Positions 11,511 to 24,912 are shown, numbered from the stretch's first letter. The stretch is DNA of 64,000 nt from Sipunculus nudus (GCA_026874595.1 CM049318.1:6153741-6217740); one strand, 5' to 3'. A program made the numbers and translations. The notes: generated from the sequence alone by a model not told the origin.

Positions 11511-14285
11511 CACAAAAGAAATAAGGGCATCTAATGGGGAAATATTAAAATTATTAATTATTCAGCTTAAAAGGGCATAATCCCGCAAAATGAAACAAAC
11601 TTGTCCTAGAAGAGCACCCCACACCGATACGTCTGCCGAATTTTGAGAGTCAAATCAGAACGGAAGCAGGTAAACCGCGGTCTAAAAAAAAAAAAACCCA
11701 ACTCCGCATTTATTATATAGGTAGGGACGATATCAAAATAAATAACACTTAGACACTGTCAAATGGTTATCAAATGGCCTTAAAGGTGCCCATTAATCTA
11801 CATTTTTGAAAGAGAATTTGTGATTGCTGGCTTCTCTGTGAATATATTAATGATCTAAAGGTAATTCTGGTTTTAGAATATTCTATTAAAACCTCCGTAA
11901 AGGATGTATGAACTTGTTGATCAACAACATGTATGTAAAGACAGCAATGTTGAAAAAGGGGGAAAAGGTAACCTAACATTGTATGTGGCATATATGCGTA
12001 GGTAGAAAGGCAATTTGTTGCAAAACGCCATTTGCAATACTCTCGCCTATCTGATTTGCTGTCTGATGCCATTGTTGAATTTATTTTATTTTGGCGGGCC
12101 CCAACATATATTAAACACGTTGATATAAACAAAACAAGCAGCATGTGTGCGTGATATCAAAGATTTCTGGCCTATTTTGTATAAAATCTCTAAGGGATTT
12201 AGTTTATAAAGGTAAGATTGGTGATTGGGCCCCTATAAACATAAAATTGATGTACATGTTACATATTTCACATACTGCTGATTCTCTGCTGATTTATTGC
12301 ATAGTATCAATCGTCAACAGTATAAATGCGAAACAACTATCTTTAAATCAGTTTTTATGGTTATTAAAAAAAAATTAAAACAGCCTTGTTGATCCTGATT
12401 TAGGAACAATCTATGGAATGTTAACTATTTCAGACGCCTTGTACACTTCGTGGGGCTTTAGTAGAAACCTTTGTCTGAATATCTTTGGAGTTTACCTGAA
12501 TATGGGCGGTTATAGGTCAGCTGTTATTGTAATTGTCACAATGCTGCTCTAACGAAAGAAGGGCGGCCAACGAAAGAAGACAATACATCTGCACGCGCAG
12601 GGTCATATTGGTGCGGTTCGTTAAGTGTGTACATGTAGATCGCACCTGGCGAATTCTAATACATGTATCTTTAAGAACTCAAAAGGTAAATGTTGGATAA
12701 CCGGGACCAAGCACCCCAAGATTTAGATACAACTACCACGGATGATAAGATCAGGACGTACTTTAAGGTCAGCATCGACCAGAAGAAGCGCGTGCATAAG
12801 AAAACCAGAATGCCACGCTTAAAACGTATTCGTATAATATTGAGATGGGCAGTGGAATAAATAATATAAGCAATAACTGTTTCAAATAATTATGTATGTA
12901 TGTATAGGTAAAGTCAACATGGATTTATCTTGAATATAATTATGTGTTATATATCAATCCTAATGCACAGCAATGCTTGAAAGTCATAGCATTGGAACAT
13001 CGGAAATACTTGTTCTTCTGCTAAAGTTCTATTATATAAATTATTTGGTGAAACCGTTGACCATGCAGCAACGCAGGCTTAAATTGGGTTATGTGCCCCG
13101 TTATTCTTGAATTCGAGAAACAATAGATCTCTTGTGCAGCTTCCCTCCTAATTTGGAAACACTCTACTGCCTGATCATACTCTGTATTACATACCTGTTA
13201 TATATGTTGGTAATATCGTTGGTAATATCGGAGGATTAAAGACATTGAAATTCAAAAATATATTGAAATCAATGGTCAATTCGTGAATCAAAACACCTGT
13301 AATAACACAGTAGTAAAATCGCATGATAAAAGCCTCAAAGGTTTTCTCCCCAACGTTTCACTGTGCACACCGTATGGAAACATTGACATAAATACTTCTT
13401 CCTGTATAGGGAGAAAGTTTAAAATATGCAACTAAAAGAGGAATATTTTGAGGAATTATTTATATAAGAAAAATGAGGATTTTCTGCTCCACAAATGTTA
13501 TTTTCATCATATGTCTTTGGATATTGTGATAAAACATTAGTTGGGCTTAGCTTTAATATTTATATACTACATGTTAAAACTTAGGTTATAAACTGCACGA
13601 TCCATGCATTAAAATGTATGTTACATGTTGATTTATCGGTGAAAATGCGCATCCAAATTAACCACGCACAAATTGTCATGACCTAAATTTATCTTTCATA
13701 GTAAAAATATTGATGTGGAAGTCTATGTTTAACTTTGAACATTAAATTAATTCTGCAGTCTAGGCAGAGCACATGTTTAGAGTAACAGCCAACACAAACC
13801 CAGACTGGGCGCCCTGCAGACTACCGGGAAGGCTGTGCCTCACTCAGACACGAGTGCAATTTGAGGATCTATACCCTTGTGCTATGATCACGCAGAATGC
13901 AATTAAGGAAAGACCCCTTTCCTATGTACACAAATACATAGATGTTATCTTAACGGAGCAAATCACACATACATTAATTAATAATTTAATTGCTTGGGAA
14001 TAAAAATGAAATCTGAAAACATAAGTAATCACGAATAAAGAGAAAATAATAAAATAATATGAGAGATGTTAGCGTTCAACGGGCCGGGGGAGGGGGCAGT
14101 TTTTACCACTGGTAACACCTGATGGTTCACATTATTTATGGAATTTGCATCCCATGGTTGATGCACACTCGACAGTGATTCCAACCAGGCGTAATGGGAA
14201 GATCGTACCCAACGGCTCTGCTTTACTGACAAACGAGTGCGCCTTTTAGCGGATCATGTGTCGTATGGCCCAGCAATGGGGATGA
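11511..14285. other. No recognised gene
   Basis: A 124-codon minus-strand open frame (11,770-12,144) has a hydrophobic start but no domain, splice context or codon signature that I can support, so it is left uncalled. A 76-codon plus frame at 13,773 is also unrecognised. The rest is AT-rich. Confidence 0.4.
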
Positions 14286-14480
14286 TTACGCACCCAGGAC
14301 CCGCAGGTGCAGTTGTCATTTGGGCTTTGTTAACGCCAGGGTATAAAATGAGAGGAAGCGTGTAATACTGAACTGTCAGTTAGTCCGAAACCGGCATGGA
14401 AATCCGCAGATGTACATATATTTAGTTAAGTATGTATTAAAAATGGAGGCGGCTACCTCCAACAACATCAACAACAAAAA
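14286..14480 (+). mobile_element. 3' end of a non-LTR-like element (hairpin and A-rich tail)
   Basis: This segment aligns with 24,711-24,910, the 3' part of a plus-strand insertion that carries reverse-transcriptase codons. Shared phrases are 'cgcaggtgc', 'gccagggtataaaatga', 'gaggaagcg', 'gcagatgtacata' and the terminal hairpin 'ggaggcggctacctcc' followed by an A-rich tail with aaataaataa. No reverse-transcriptase codons are readable immediately upstream, so the copy is probably truncated to its 3' end. Confidence 0.6.
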
Positions 14481-15840
14481 TAAATAAATAATAAAATTAA
14501 AAAAAAAATATATTCCATCCGTGGTGTCGGTCTTTATGTCGTTTTATCGAGCAAGTGTACCGTAGAGATATTAGTATTCCCTTAATGTGCAAACTTTCCT
14601 TTTAATTGCAATCGATAGAACACATTCAAAAACGTATAATCGATATAATATCATAAAGTTTTAAACAACAATTACAGTATAATAGCATTATCTCTATGTT
14701 ATGACTGCAGTGTGGCCATCTTGGCTTCCTTGGGGAAAACCTTCATTCATTCATCAGCTTAAGTGAAAAAATTTGAAAGTAAGCATTATCTTATTAAATT
14801 CCTAGGAAAACGTCGTTCTGTAACACGTGCAAGTACATTATATCCCCAACACTCAATATTTCCCATGGGTGAAGGCAGCCATCTTTCGGTGTTAGAGGAA
14901 GTATTTTTACAACATTGGATACAACGTATTCCAGTAATATTTTGTGCACCTATTTGTTAGCTTTCTAAAGCCTAATTCATTGGAAAACACTGCAATTTTG
15001 CGGTAAAGGACGCTAACATAACCGGATTTAACAGAGTAAAACTGGGCACTCAAGCGACCAGCAGCTTCAGAATATACCCGATAACCCGTTAGCAAATATA
15101 TCATCCTATCAATTTTACCGCTGTGGTGTTTCTCACACAACTTTTTTTAACTCAAGTAAAGGAAATCTATCCAAACGTGTGTATTGAAATGCTTGTCCCT
15201 GACAACTGACGGGAACGTGTTCTTTGGTTGTGGCGGGTGGCCTTTTCAGATGTGGGGCCTGGCGATCAGTCAAGTTATGGTATTATCTGTGTATGGTTAA
15301 AACGCTATGGTAAAATGATTTGAATCATTTAGGAATAATATAGATGCATGGGTTACCATGTATTATATACGAAAATGAATACCAGTCGAGAGGACAAGCA
15401 ATAACAATTACCGCAGGAATAGACTAAAGAGTAAAAGATATGGATATAAAATAGAATCTTTTCTAAAATTTGTACTGGTTTAGATGGACAGCAAATGTAT
15501 TCATGACCCTGTCAAAACTATAATTACAAGTTATCATTAGTACATACTGCTTTAACTTATACTTGATTAAAGAGGCGTGATTTAAAAAAGTTAACTGGAC
15601 GTCTCCAATATAATTGTTTAATTTGCTTTTCATTGTGAAATAGCGTTATATTGTTTGTTTAAAAGTGTAAAAAAAGATGTAAGTTTATTACATGCCGCAA
15701 TAAATTGGACATCTTATCAGACTTATGTTTCGACAAATGCTTTTTTACAAACTAGGGTGTTTTTTAATTACGCTTATTTAAAAATCAAATTTGTCAATAT
15801 TGACAACACCATGTTTATGTGAACGTTACATTTCAATGCA
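14481..15840. other. No gene seen
   Basis: Short open frames at 14,763 (+) and 14,907 (-) overlap each other and show no domain. No structured repeat was recognised. Confidence 0.45.
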
Positions 15841-16500
15841 TTCACAATTCAAACTCGGGTTTCTCGGTACCCAAAGTATTTGTTTATTTGCGTCGTTTAT
15901 ATAATTATATACGACCAGTTATTTTGGTTTGAGAATATTAATATAATTCTGCATTGCATTATATCGTTCGTAAGTCCATTATAATTGCTCTGCATAGGGA
16001 TGAAATTCATCAAAACAGTCTCTGTGAAATAAGTATAATCACTTTTCAACTGTTTTATTAATATAATTAAAAAGGGCAAGGCGTTGAGAATTTACTAAGT
16101 ATTTAAACACACATTTCTCGCAAAATTCTGACACACATAATTAACATAATAGAATTTCTTGCAATTGTTGCATAATAATAAATAATATCATTAATGGTGA
16201 AGAAAATAATGAGAGCGACCAGCTCTATGCATCTTGCGAACTATTATCACTTTTATCCGTAGAAAAACTGAAATGATCTTATATTATCTCTTCGCCTGTC
16301 CGCACGTGGGTAGCTGGTTTCTGTAGACGAGGGTCGTAAGCCTTGCTTATGACCGGCTTCTCTGTAGGGTTCTAGAAAGTACATGGGATGGGGTGGGGGT
16401 GGGTTGAAGGGAGAAATAAAATATGCTTAAAGTTCAGGCTTGTTACTTACTAAAGAAAACCATAAAAATTTTTCCTTTTTTTTCAGAATTTATAAAATTC
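15841..16500 (+). repeat. R repeat, second locus
   Basis: It shares 'ttctcggtaccca', 'ttgagaatattaa', 'atatcgtt(c/t)gt', 'gtcca-ta-aat-tataattgct', 'ttattaatatgat/aatt-aaaa', 'aagaatttac' and the closing 'aaagttcaggcttgt-acttactaaagaa' with the copies in duplication units A and B. Plus orientation like all other copies. No open frame of note. Confidence 0.6.
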
Positions 16501-18600
16501 TAATTTTTATAAGTTTGATTACAATATCTCTCTAGGCTACGACCAGTTACGATTTTGAGCAAATATAGTAATGGCCATTGATTTAATCCACAACATTCAT
16601 TTGCTTCAAGTTATCTGCATCAAGCGATCAGATTTAATCAGACTTTTCTAAGGCTCAATGCGGCTACACAAACATTTGGTACTGGAGCTTGAAATAAAAA
16701 TTATTTTCCTGATTTAATCAGCCAGACTATCAGTTTGCAAAGTTAATTCCAATATATATATTTCGACTTAGGCAAAGAAAGAGGGCCTATTCAAAAGAAC
16801 TTTCATAATCAGACTATTTTCCGAATCAGAATTTCTGTCCACTCGTAGACCCAGGAATCCAACCTCCTGTCCTTGATATTTCTGCGTCCATAGTGTTTGA
16901 AAAGTTATGGAAAAGGTCAGCTGTTAAAACTGACTTGATTGTAATGCGGGATTACTCAATTAAACACTGATCACGAGCCTTGCGCATAAAACTATAAACG
17001 ATCCGTGCCAAGTTTGTTTATTGTCAACCATTTACACGATAAAACTGGCATCATATTTTTTTTTAATAAGGTTGACAGATGTGTTAGCGCATTTTTTCAA
17101 ACGCTTCAGCGACCAAACAAAACTCTTAGAGATTAGAGCACAACACGAAGAGGAACGCAGGAGACGGGAAATTTAAACTGTCAGAAATCTTGTGCGATTG
17201 TGACAAAATTAATTCCATAGTTAAAATGTGGGTAACTGTGTATAGGAAACCAATCACAGCGACTATACGGGATAAAAAATAAAATGTTCTGGTGTAAGTT
17301 ATACAGACATTTGGTCAGGACATTATTTACCTGAAGTCATTTTGAATTTAAGTGAAATATAAATATATTTATTTTACATGTATTATACAAATAGTCTTTA
17401 TTTAAATAAGCGAGGCACTCTATGTGGCTCAGGTGGTGTCACTTGATAATGATTAAAGCTGGAAGAAACCAGAGAACATGAAGAAAAAAACAGGCCTTGA
17501 ACGGCCCACTACAACCCATTCTCATACCCGCTCTGGCGATTGAAGCCCTGATCCGGCCAAGGCCATTAAACAAGCACGAAAAGAAAAGTCACAAGAGCAA
17601 AGTACATATTAGCTGAAATTTAATTTACATTGACTGAATAGCATTTACAAAGCTAAAAAATTAACATGTACTTTATATAACACATTCTTTATATAACTCT
17701 CCCGTTGTTCTGTGAAGAAAGACGGTATTAACACTAACACTGGTGGAGCTAACATTTAGAAAAAAACATCCATCAAGCAACAATCACCAGCTGACTACTA
17801 TAGGCTTGACACACGTCAGACATTGGCCAGCCTTGTCAACCATCCAAGTGGCTTTGACCTGAAGAAACTCTTATCATATACTGTTTCATGTAATGACCAT
17901 ACTTTCCCTATATCGTTCAGGTTATGAACACACTAATATGAAAACGTACTTATTTGTCGTTGCATCGATTTACAAGAAGTAAGTTGGTTAGCACACTAAA
18001 TATTTATTTGTAGTCATTGAGCCCCCCCCCCCCCCCAAAAAAAAGAATACTTCATCACCAAATTTTATTCAGAAGTTGGTCACATGAATTATACTAAAAA
18101 TTAAGGTATTGGTTCCGCCACCTCTATCCACTTTTTCGACAAAAATCGATGTTGTACTTGCGTACAACTACATGGACTGAAGATTCATTTCATGGTTTGA
18201 CGGTTTTCTTCATTGCTTTATGTGAAGAAAAGGCCCATCAGCCGAGTAAACAATAAATAAACTTCTTCACTTCTGGTGAGTGGTATGTTTATATTTAAGT
18301 TGGTAGAAGACCCAGGGAATACCTAATGAAAGCTAATGGAGGGTCAAACTTTTCGGAGCCTCTCCGGGAAGGATAAATTTATGGTTTTGAAGTGTTAGAT
18401 TTTTTTTTATAAATGTAACATCATATTATTTTATCATATAACATTATAATAAATTCTAAAGCCAGAAGAATTTTTTTTCAAACGGATAGTTTAACAAATT
18501 AGATTTGAACTCCCAAAGTTGTTTTCAGTCATAAGCGTTATGCATTTTACTGTAATGGTTTTAATTTTACTCTTTTCATAGAACATTTCAATTTAACCGT
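16501..18600. other. No gene seen; one poly-C tract
   Basis: The segment around 17,410-17,580 is locally GC-richer and looks like a decayed dispersed repeat, but I cannot assign it. A C15 run followed by A8 lies at 18,022. No coding segment is supported. Confidence 0.45.
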
Positions 18601-19470
18601 AAATAATCAACTTTATTCTCAAATTATTTGGTAAGGATAGTACGGTGGATTAAAGGATTTGCGTTGCGCGGCACCCAAGTCCAAAATTATTGGCCTGGAA
18701 GCAAACGGTGTAGCAACTAGTAATTTGTTCATTTGCTATTCAAGGAAAGCATTTTTCAACGGTTTTCCTAGTCTACGAGCGGTAATTATGTGTTGAAATT
18801 ATTATTTCGAGTCTGTAGCCTATTATATCGTTTTTAAATCCATCTGACATTATCCAAAACGCTCTCTATAATCGATAGGTGAAAACAAGTATAATAACTC
18901 GGCAAATATTGTTATTAATTTAAGAGCTGCCTACCATGCACAGAAAATTCACATAGTAATTATTCACCTGACAGAGAGCCTTAGAAATATGACTCGCCAA
19001 ATTCTTGACCAGCATAATTAACTTTAAAGATTGTTTTGAAACTTTTGCTTTAAAATTAATGTAATCATTGTGGGCTTGGAAAAGAGGATCATGGAGACTA
19101 GTTGCATACAGTTTCTATACATTTTACACACTTGATCCACAGATAAACTAAAATTACCTAATTGACTCATTATTTTTTTCTGTATGATTCTGGGCAGCTG
19201 ATCCAATAAGGCGAGGGTCATACAGTTTTGCTTATTGCACCTTTTACTCCCACACCAATCAAGGAAAGCAAATTTTGGAGAGGTAAAAGTCCCGTTTAAC
19301 TGGAGAAATATGCATAAAGTTCAGGGTTATGATTTACTCGAAAACAACCTAGCATTAAAGGTATGCCTAGCAAATATAAGACTTTTTTTTAGAATCTGGC
19401 CTTCGGGGGGAAGGAAGACAGATAAAGACCCTTCGACTAATAATCAAGGTAAAATCTTGAGATATTAATT
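18601..19470 (+). repeat. R repeat, third locus
   Basis: It carries the R phrases in order: 'cggcaccca' near 18,669, 'attatatcgttttt' near 18,821, 'ataataactcggcaaata' near 18,892, 'agataaactaaaattaccta' near 19,140, 'aggcgagggtca' near 19,208, 'gttcagggttatgatttact' near 19,319, then 'gaaggaagacagata'. The closest relative is the R copy at 35,690-36,365. Short open frames here are by-products. Confidence 0.6.
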
Positions 19471-19504
19471 AAGTTGAAGTTATTAGTATAAGTAGAATTT
19501 TACT

Positions 19505-19770
19505 AATAAGCAACGGGGATATGTTTGCTATTTACCCAATGTGCTTCGGGTATTTATATCCCTTTTATAGATGTTGAACGTGTGTCTAACAAAGTTAATT
19601 GTTACAGGAGAATCTATATCGACACATTTGAACACAGGCCTGAATCTGAGAAACTACGTCGCTTGTTTGTTTACTAAATGGCCACACCACTTTGCCGCAG
19701 TGCAAACTATTTCATAATATGCATATGATACAATTACTTTATTAATCGGCCGTTTGAAGAATGTATCGAT
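19505..19770 (+). repeat. Dispersed repeat, partner of 47,592-47,940
   Basis: 'gcaacggggat(a)t-tttgctatt-accga/ca', then a 'ttgttac(a/t)ggagaa' segment, 'ctacgt(c/t)gctt/aatttgtt' and 'attactttatt' recur in the same order and orientation near 47.6-47.94 kb. No coding content. Confidence 0.45.
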
Positions 19771-21677
19771 TTTTTTTTATTATTTGTTTAGTATTAGCAT
19801 AGATATTGTATCAGTCATGTGATTGTGTCCAGCTCCTGATTAATTATTTTTTTTCAAAATACATGTAGTGGTTATAAAAGATATTTAAAAATCACTGTTT
19901 GCTTATGGTCCTTTAGAAAAATGTCACCTTTTCTTGTTCTAACCTTGTTCTCAGGGCTCATGTTTTCTTCTTTGTGGATTTCGTTTGTCTACTTATCAGG
20001 TTAAAAAAAAATATTGAGACTGGCCCGCTGTCAGCCTTAAGCAACTTGAGCTGTTTAGCATAATATAAAATGGCCGGCAGAATAATAATAAAATAACATA
20101 ATTACCTTAAAATGTGATACATAGTTTCAATCAATACATGGAATTTAGGGAATTATCACCCAAGACACTCGTATTTATGATTAACGTTTCTGTAATGACC
20201 ACCATTTACAAAACGACTGTGAACTATGGTTTCTTGACCCACATCTGCTCTGCAATTAATGTTATTTTATATGTTAATATTAATATATTATATTAAAACA
20301 AGGTTATTACAATAAATATCTCGGTATTTATGGAAGGCTGTCGTTTTTCCCAAACTTGTTCCTTGTTATTGTCCATTTATCTGTTCCGTTTATAATTGGT
20401 GTTGGTCCTCTATTCTGATATGTTGATTCCGTTAATACGTAGGTACAGATAGATAGTCATGCATCATAAACACCTTATCTCTCTGTTATATCAATGACAC
20501 AATTTTATATATATGTTTATATAAATATGTATATATATACCATGGGTCTCCGTTTTTCCGAATGCCAAATTTCCGAAAATTCGTTCTTCTGAAATTAAAA
20601 ATCGGGAACCCGAAATTTCTTCGTATTAACGAAATATTTTTCAAACATGTAAATACTTCAAATGATTTTTTTTGTAATTACGAGCCACAAGGGCCTGCAG
20701 TCAGATGTTTAAGCCCAGTAGTGACCTCAATTAATTAGTTCTTGGCCGATGTTGTGAAAGCTACAGCTAATCCTGCAACGCTAGGCTTCCTATACCCCAA
20801 GAAAGCGGCTGAGCATTTTTTCCCAGAGCACTTGTGTTTTCAGCCAAATTTTGTTTGTACTCAGGCAAACATATTTCGTCGGCTTTGGCTAGCAGACAGG
20901 CCAAACAACGGATCAGTTTACTCCCATGAACATCGGTGAGGTATCATTCATACATCTCTTGTGCTCTAGTAGGTTTAAGTGAGAGGTAAAAACATCTGGC
21001 CCTGGCCATACAAAAGAACAGTTCATTCCAAAGAGCAACTGTTTCTTCTACATATATTTGCTGTTATTCAGCTTATTCATCCTTTCATTTGTTGTCAAGA
21101 AGAATATCACTCAAACATGATCGTCAGAGATATTACGTCAAAGAAGAGAAAACGGGTGGCGTCATTGTTAACAAGGTGACAATCCTTGAGCTCCTCGACC
21201 GTGTTGACCAGCCAGCCACTATCTAGATGTAAAAGGAATACAGAGAACATCCTTATAAAGCGAAGTCAGAAAGTTTAATATGGGACGTCGACAAGGGTAT
21301 ATAACAAGTTTAAACCTACATCAGATCTGAAAATTAAAATCCATTTAATTAGTAGGTTCTCCGATCGTTCATAAATTTTTAATCCCTTGTCTCTCACTAG
21401 TTTTGCCTTCGACGCTTTTGGGCAGTTAAAAAAATTAACCGGGCTTTCCGAATGGAGATGTCGTTTGACCTTTCCCTCCGACTAACTTATAGAAAATCGG
21501 GCACGCACGTATCCGAAGGACTAGTTAGATTGATGTTCATCAATCAGGCTCTGCAATATATCCAATATTATTTAAATGTCAATGACCTACACGTTCCCTA
21601 TGTAAAATGGCTTTCAATTATCATTAATTGTCGTACGAACGTGCCGCTTGACCCTTTTCCAACTTTTCTGAAATTAT
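19771..21677. other. No recognised gene
   Basis: AT-rich, with short open frames near 20,742 and 20,979 that show no domain. Nothing structured was seen up to the left boundary of the segmental duplication. Confidence 0.45.
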
Positions 21678-21715
21678 AATGTTCCAAAAGAAAGTTTGGC
21701 CCCCGACGGTATTAT

Positions 21716-21925
21716 AGTGGAGCGTGGTGCTGTAATGGCAAAGGTGCCGGGCTTGTGATCAAGTGGTCATTGGTTTCAATCCCATATCCTCTCACTTCTT
21801 CGCTAAGACCCTTAAACAAGCTCTCAGCTCTCTTGCGTCACCAATGAGCTACCACCGATGAATTAATTTGTAAAGTCACTTGTGCAAGTTACTTGAAAGA
21901 GGACTTTAAACTTGCAAGTGTTTTC
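21716..21925 (+). mobile_element. tRNA-derived SINE, copy in unit A
   Basis: The head 'ggagcgtggtgctgtaatgg' and the following 'caaaggtgccggg' resemble a tRNA 5' half with an A box (TGGCAAAGGTG). About 45 bases on is a B-box relative, 'ggtttcaatccc', mutated from GGTTCGAATCC. The body runs through 'cttcttcgctaagaccctt' and ends in 'aacttgcaagtgttttcatt' before an A/T-rich tail. RNA polymerase III promoter boxes of this kind are the hallmark of tRNA-derived SINEs. Which tRNA gave rise to it is not determinable here. Confidence 0.6.
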
Positions 21926-21964
21926 ATTTTATTAAGAATACGAAATAAGGGAGATGCGAAGTAG

Positions 21965-22440
21965 GGCGCCCCCTCCTTAAGTAGGCATGGACTCATGCCA
22001 TCTGAACCGCATGCCTTCCTTACTTAAATGACCGGATAGCGTCAAGTACATATTGTTTACTGACATTAATACTCTCTAAGGAATGACCTGTAACGTTCGT
22101 GGGTATATCAGAGAGGGACGTATTTCGATCTTCAACTGTGGATTGTGACAAAAAAATGAGGGCTGTTGCTATTTCGTTATTATTTAATAACGGATCTCCT
22201 TCCGTTAATATGGATGGAATGCCATCAAGGTTTTAGGTACTGAGAATTTTACATTTTTTTATAAAGTTTTCCATCAGTATATATTGAATAAAACCAAGTC
22301 TAACTAATATTTTTTTGGAGATAAAAGCAAACCAGCCCTTGCTGTTTTGATAACCTGATTTGTTGTTTTCACTACACCTGTTTGATAACCCTTTGTTTTT
22401 AGTGCATTTCACTGTATGAATGTATGGTTCAACATTTCCT
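21965..22440 (-). pseudogene. Non-LTR retrotransposon fragment (EN-RT linker), unit A
   Basis: Read on the minus strand, decayed frames give phrases typical of the stretch between endonuclease and reverse transcriptase in non-LTR elements: a 'WFYSI-TDG' segment, then 'SLRE'-like remnants, then 'KACGSDGMSPCLLKEG', equivalent to the KASGPDGI--RLLKE motif at the start of the RT domain. There are several stops and frame changes. The unit B copy (33,160-33,640) is better preserved. The RT proper is missing: the fragment meets the SINE tail at its low-coordinate end. Confidence 0.6.
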
Positions 22441-22499
22441 TTTTCAATAAAGCATTTCCATGTATTTGTAATTAATAAAATGTTTTAGTAAATGTACTT

Positions 22500-23245
22500 G
22501 GTGCGGATTGTTCTTCTGATTAATATATTCACGCGTTCCAATTCTTAATTGCAAGTGATTAGTTGGTATGCATCTAATACCTTGTTTATTTCCGTGGTTT
22601 CAAAGGTTATCTATATTAATTAACGTTCAGTTAGTTGGTGTTGAGAATATTAACATATGATAAGTATGTAATCCAGTATATCGTTTGTTTGTCCATTAGA
22701 AATTATCTATAATTGCTATCTATTTGAGTGACATTTATCACGGGTAATATTAAATATAATAACGTTTCAACGGCTTTATTAATATGATTTAAAAAAAAGG
22801 AACTGGAACTAAGAATTTACAAAGTAATTATACACAATTTCGTGCATAACATTTACAAACATAATTAACATTATATATCGTTTTATAATTTTTTTCTTAT
22901 TGATGTAGTCATAATACTCAGAAAGAGAAAGAAGCTTACCAGCTGCTTGTAGCATGTATACATCTATCACCTTTATCCGTTGATTGGCTAAAATTACCTT
23001 ATTTACTCGCTTATCCTGCACGCCCGTAGGAAGCTTGTTCCTGAAGACGAAAGGAGTAAGCCCTGCTTATTACCTGCTCCAATGCGACCTCTTAGAAGAA
23101 AGTCAAAGAACGTACTCGGGATGGCAGAAAAGATAACAGTCACATTTTGCGGGGAAAGGGGAGGTTTGGAATAAGTTTCATAAAGTTCAAGCTTGTGACT
23201 TACTCAAGAACGACAAAATAATTATTCCATTTTTCTAAATTGATA
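22500..23245 (+). repeat. R repeat in unit A
   Basis: Carries 'gttgagaatattaacatatg', 'gtatatcgtttgtttgtcca', 'gaaattatctataattgct', 'aataacgtttcaacggcttt', 'ttatccgttgattggctaaa', 'tttactcgcttatcctgcac' and 'aagttcaagcttgtgactta'. Orthologous to 33,700-34,405 in unit B and related to the R copies outside the duplication. Confidence 0.7.
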
Positions 23246-23784
23246 GACTTCTTTTCAATATATTTAAATATACCTTGAGCAAACATAGTAAATATCCATT
23301 GCTTTTACCCGAAACATTCCTTTCAAACCAAGTGATCTGTGTCAAGCGATCACATATTGTTCATCACCTTTCTGTGCACGGGAATTAAGCGTTCGACAAA
23401 GAAAAGCCATCTGACTATGCAGAGTTGTCAGCTGAAATTTTTCTTAAATCTCTCTTCGAGATTAAAAACACAACAAAAAGGACAACCAGCATACAGCTGC
23501 TTGTTACTATAGTATAATAATATCAAACTTTTCAAAGAGTCAAATTATTATTAAATGTGTTTGACCGATGCTCGTAAATTTTTAAAACTTTATTTTTCAT
23601 CACCACGATAAAGATCGTTTCTCCCTATCGTTGATGATAACCAAAATACTTTTCATTTTTTTTTTATTTTAGACCTTTCGAAATATCAGACAATATTAAC
23701 ATTTACACCGTTTACGCATGTAGTGTGTATAACAAAATATCAAATGTCCGTTACTGTGCTCGATCGCAAGGACCAGTTGAAAAG

Positions 23785-24180
23785 TAAAGTAAAAATATGG
23801 GGCAATAGTCTGCACAGGTTCTCAGCTGACTCGGGGCAATCTCATCAGGACCAGCGGCCTTGCGAACGTTTAAACCAGCGCTAGCCCTCTTTGTTTCCGA
23901 AATTTTAATCAAAAAAGGTTGAGTTTCATCACAGTGAATCTTTGTATCAGGGGTTTCACCTTAAATTCATTTAGTTTATCTGGCAGACTTAGGTCTTCTG
24001 TAATATATGCAGACCTAAACTTAGCCCCGTAAGGAACGATCGACTTTATTCGCTGCAACAACTGCCTGGAATCATTCGTGGCTTGCAAATCAGATTCTAA
24101 ACTTTGAGTGTAGTTCATCTTAGCGAGCTTAATTTCGCGTTTCACTTCATACTCTGCTGTTTAAACTTTTTTGTCTCACT
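23785..24180 (-). pseudogene. Second non-LTR retrotransposon fragment, unit A
   Basis: The minus-strand frame from 24,145 reads 'REIKLAKMNYTQSLESDL', then 'DSRQLLQRIKSIV', then 'LSLPDKLNEF': the coiled linker between endonuclease and RT in CR1/L2-type elements. After a frame change, 'KAAGPDEIAPSQLRTCADY' gives the KAAGPDGI--RVL-ACAD motif that opens the RT domain. Downstream the frame is lost near 23,780. The family differs from the KACGSDG fragment nearby. Unit B holds the same fragment. Confidence 0.75.
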
Positions 24181-24213
24181 CTGGTAAACTATGCCCCTGT
24201 TAATCAAATTCGA

Positions 24214-24912
24214 CCTAATCGAACAATCAAACCATGATTTGTTATTAGGGTACTTTATAATATCTTTACTCTACATGCACAAACTTTATCAATATCTAGG
24301 GTTAACAACTACGACCTCAGTACCTTCGTTTACGTCATCGTTCAAAAACACTCTCTTAATGCTTTATTCTTCATTTACATATGACCGTATGCCTAAATCT
24401 GATTATTGATTAATAGTGAAATTTGCAGATGAAACAACAATTACCGGGCTTATCCAAGGAGGTAACGAGAGTGAATACCGTCATTTAATTGAACACTGGG
24501 GTTCTAAAAAACAAGTTGGAGATGAATGTTTGGAAAACAAAGGAGATGATCATGGGCTTCCGGCGTAACAGATTCGAGATCTTGCCCATAAAAATTAATG
24601 GTTCTGCGGTAGAAATTGTTGCCTGTTTTATGTTTTTACCTATCCACATATCATTAAAACTGAATTGGGAGGAAAATGTAAATTATTGTACTGAGAAGTC
24701 CTAACAGCGGCTGAACCGCAGGTGCGGTAGATAACGGGCCTGGGTGACACCAGGATACAAAATAAAAAATGATAGGAAGCGAGTGCTACCGTCCTGTCCA
24801 GTAGTCCCAAAACCAAAACGGAAACTCTGCAGATGTACATACTTAGGTTAGGAATTACAAAAGTCAGCATTCAAAAATGAAGGCGGTTACCTCCATCAAA
24901 AAAAATTTTTTT
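24214..24912 (+). mobile_element. Plus-strand non-LTR retrotransposon insertion, unit A only
   Basis: This 699-bp block interrupts the A/B alignment between 'taatcaaattcga' and 'aatattttt(a/c)att'. From about 24,345 the plus strand reads 'LLYSSFTYDRMPKSDY', a stop, 'LIVKFADETTITGLIQGG' (the F/YADD-box region with FADE in place of FADD), then after a frame change 'NVWKTKEMIMGFRRNRFEI' and 'INGSAVEIVACFMFL', ending 'TEKS-stop-QRL' near 24,713. These are palm and thumb phrases of CR1/L2-type RTs. The C-terminal codons are missing, and the block continues with a 3' tail shared with 14,286-14,480 (hairpin gaaggcggttacctcc, then A-run). Stops and frame changes make it a pseudogene. Confidence 0.75.

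Noticed and set aside
11770-12144. 124-codon minus-strand open frame
   Set aside because: A hydrophobic N terminus but no recognisable domain, no conserved motif and no supporting context.
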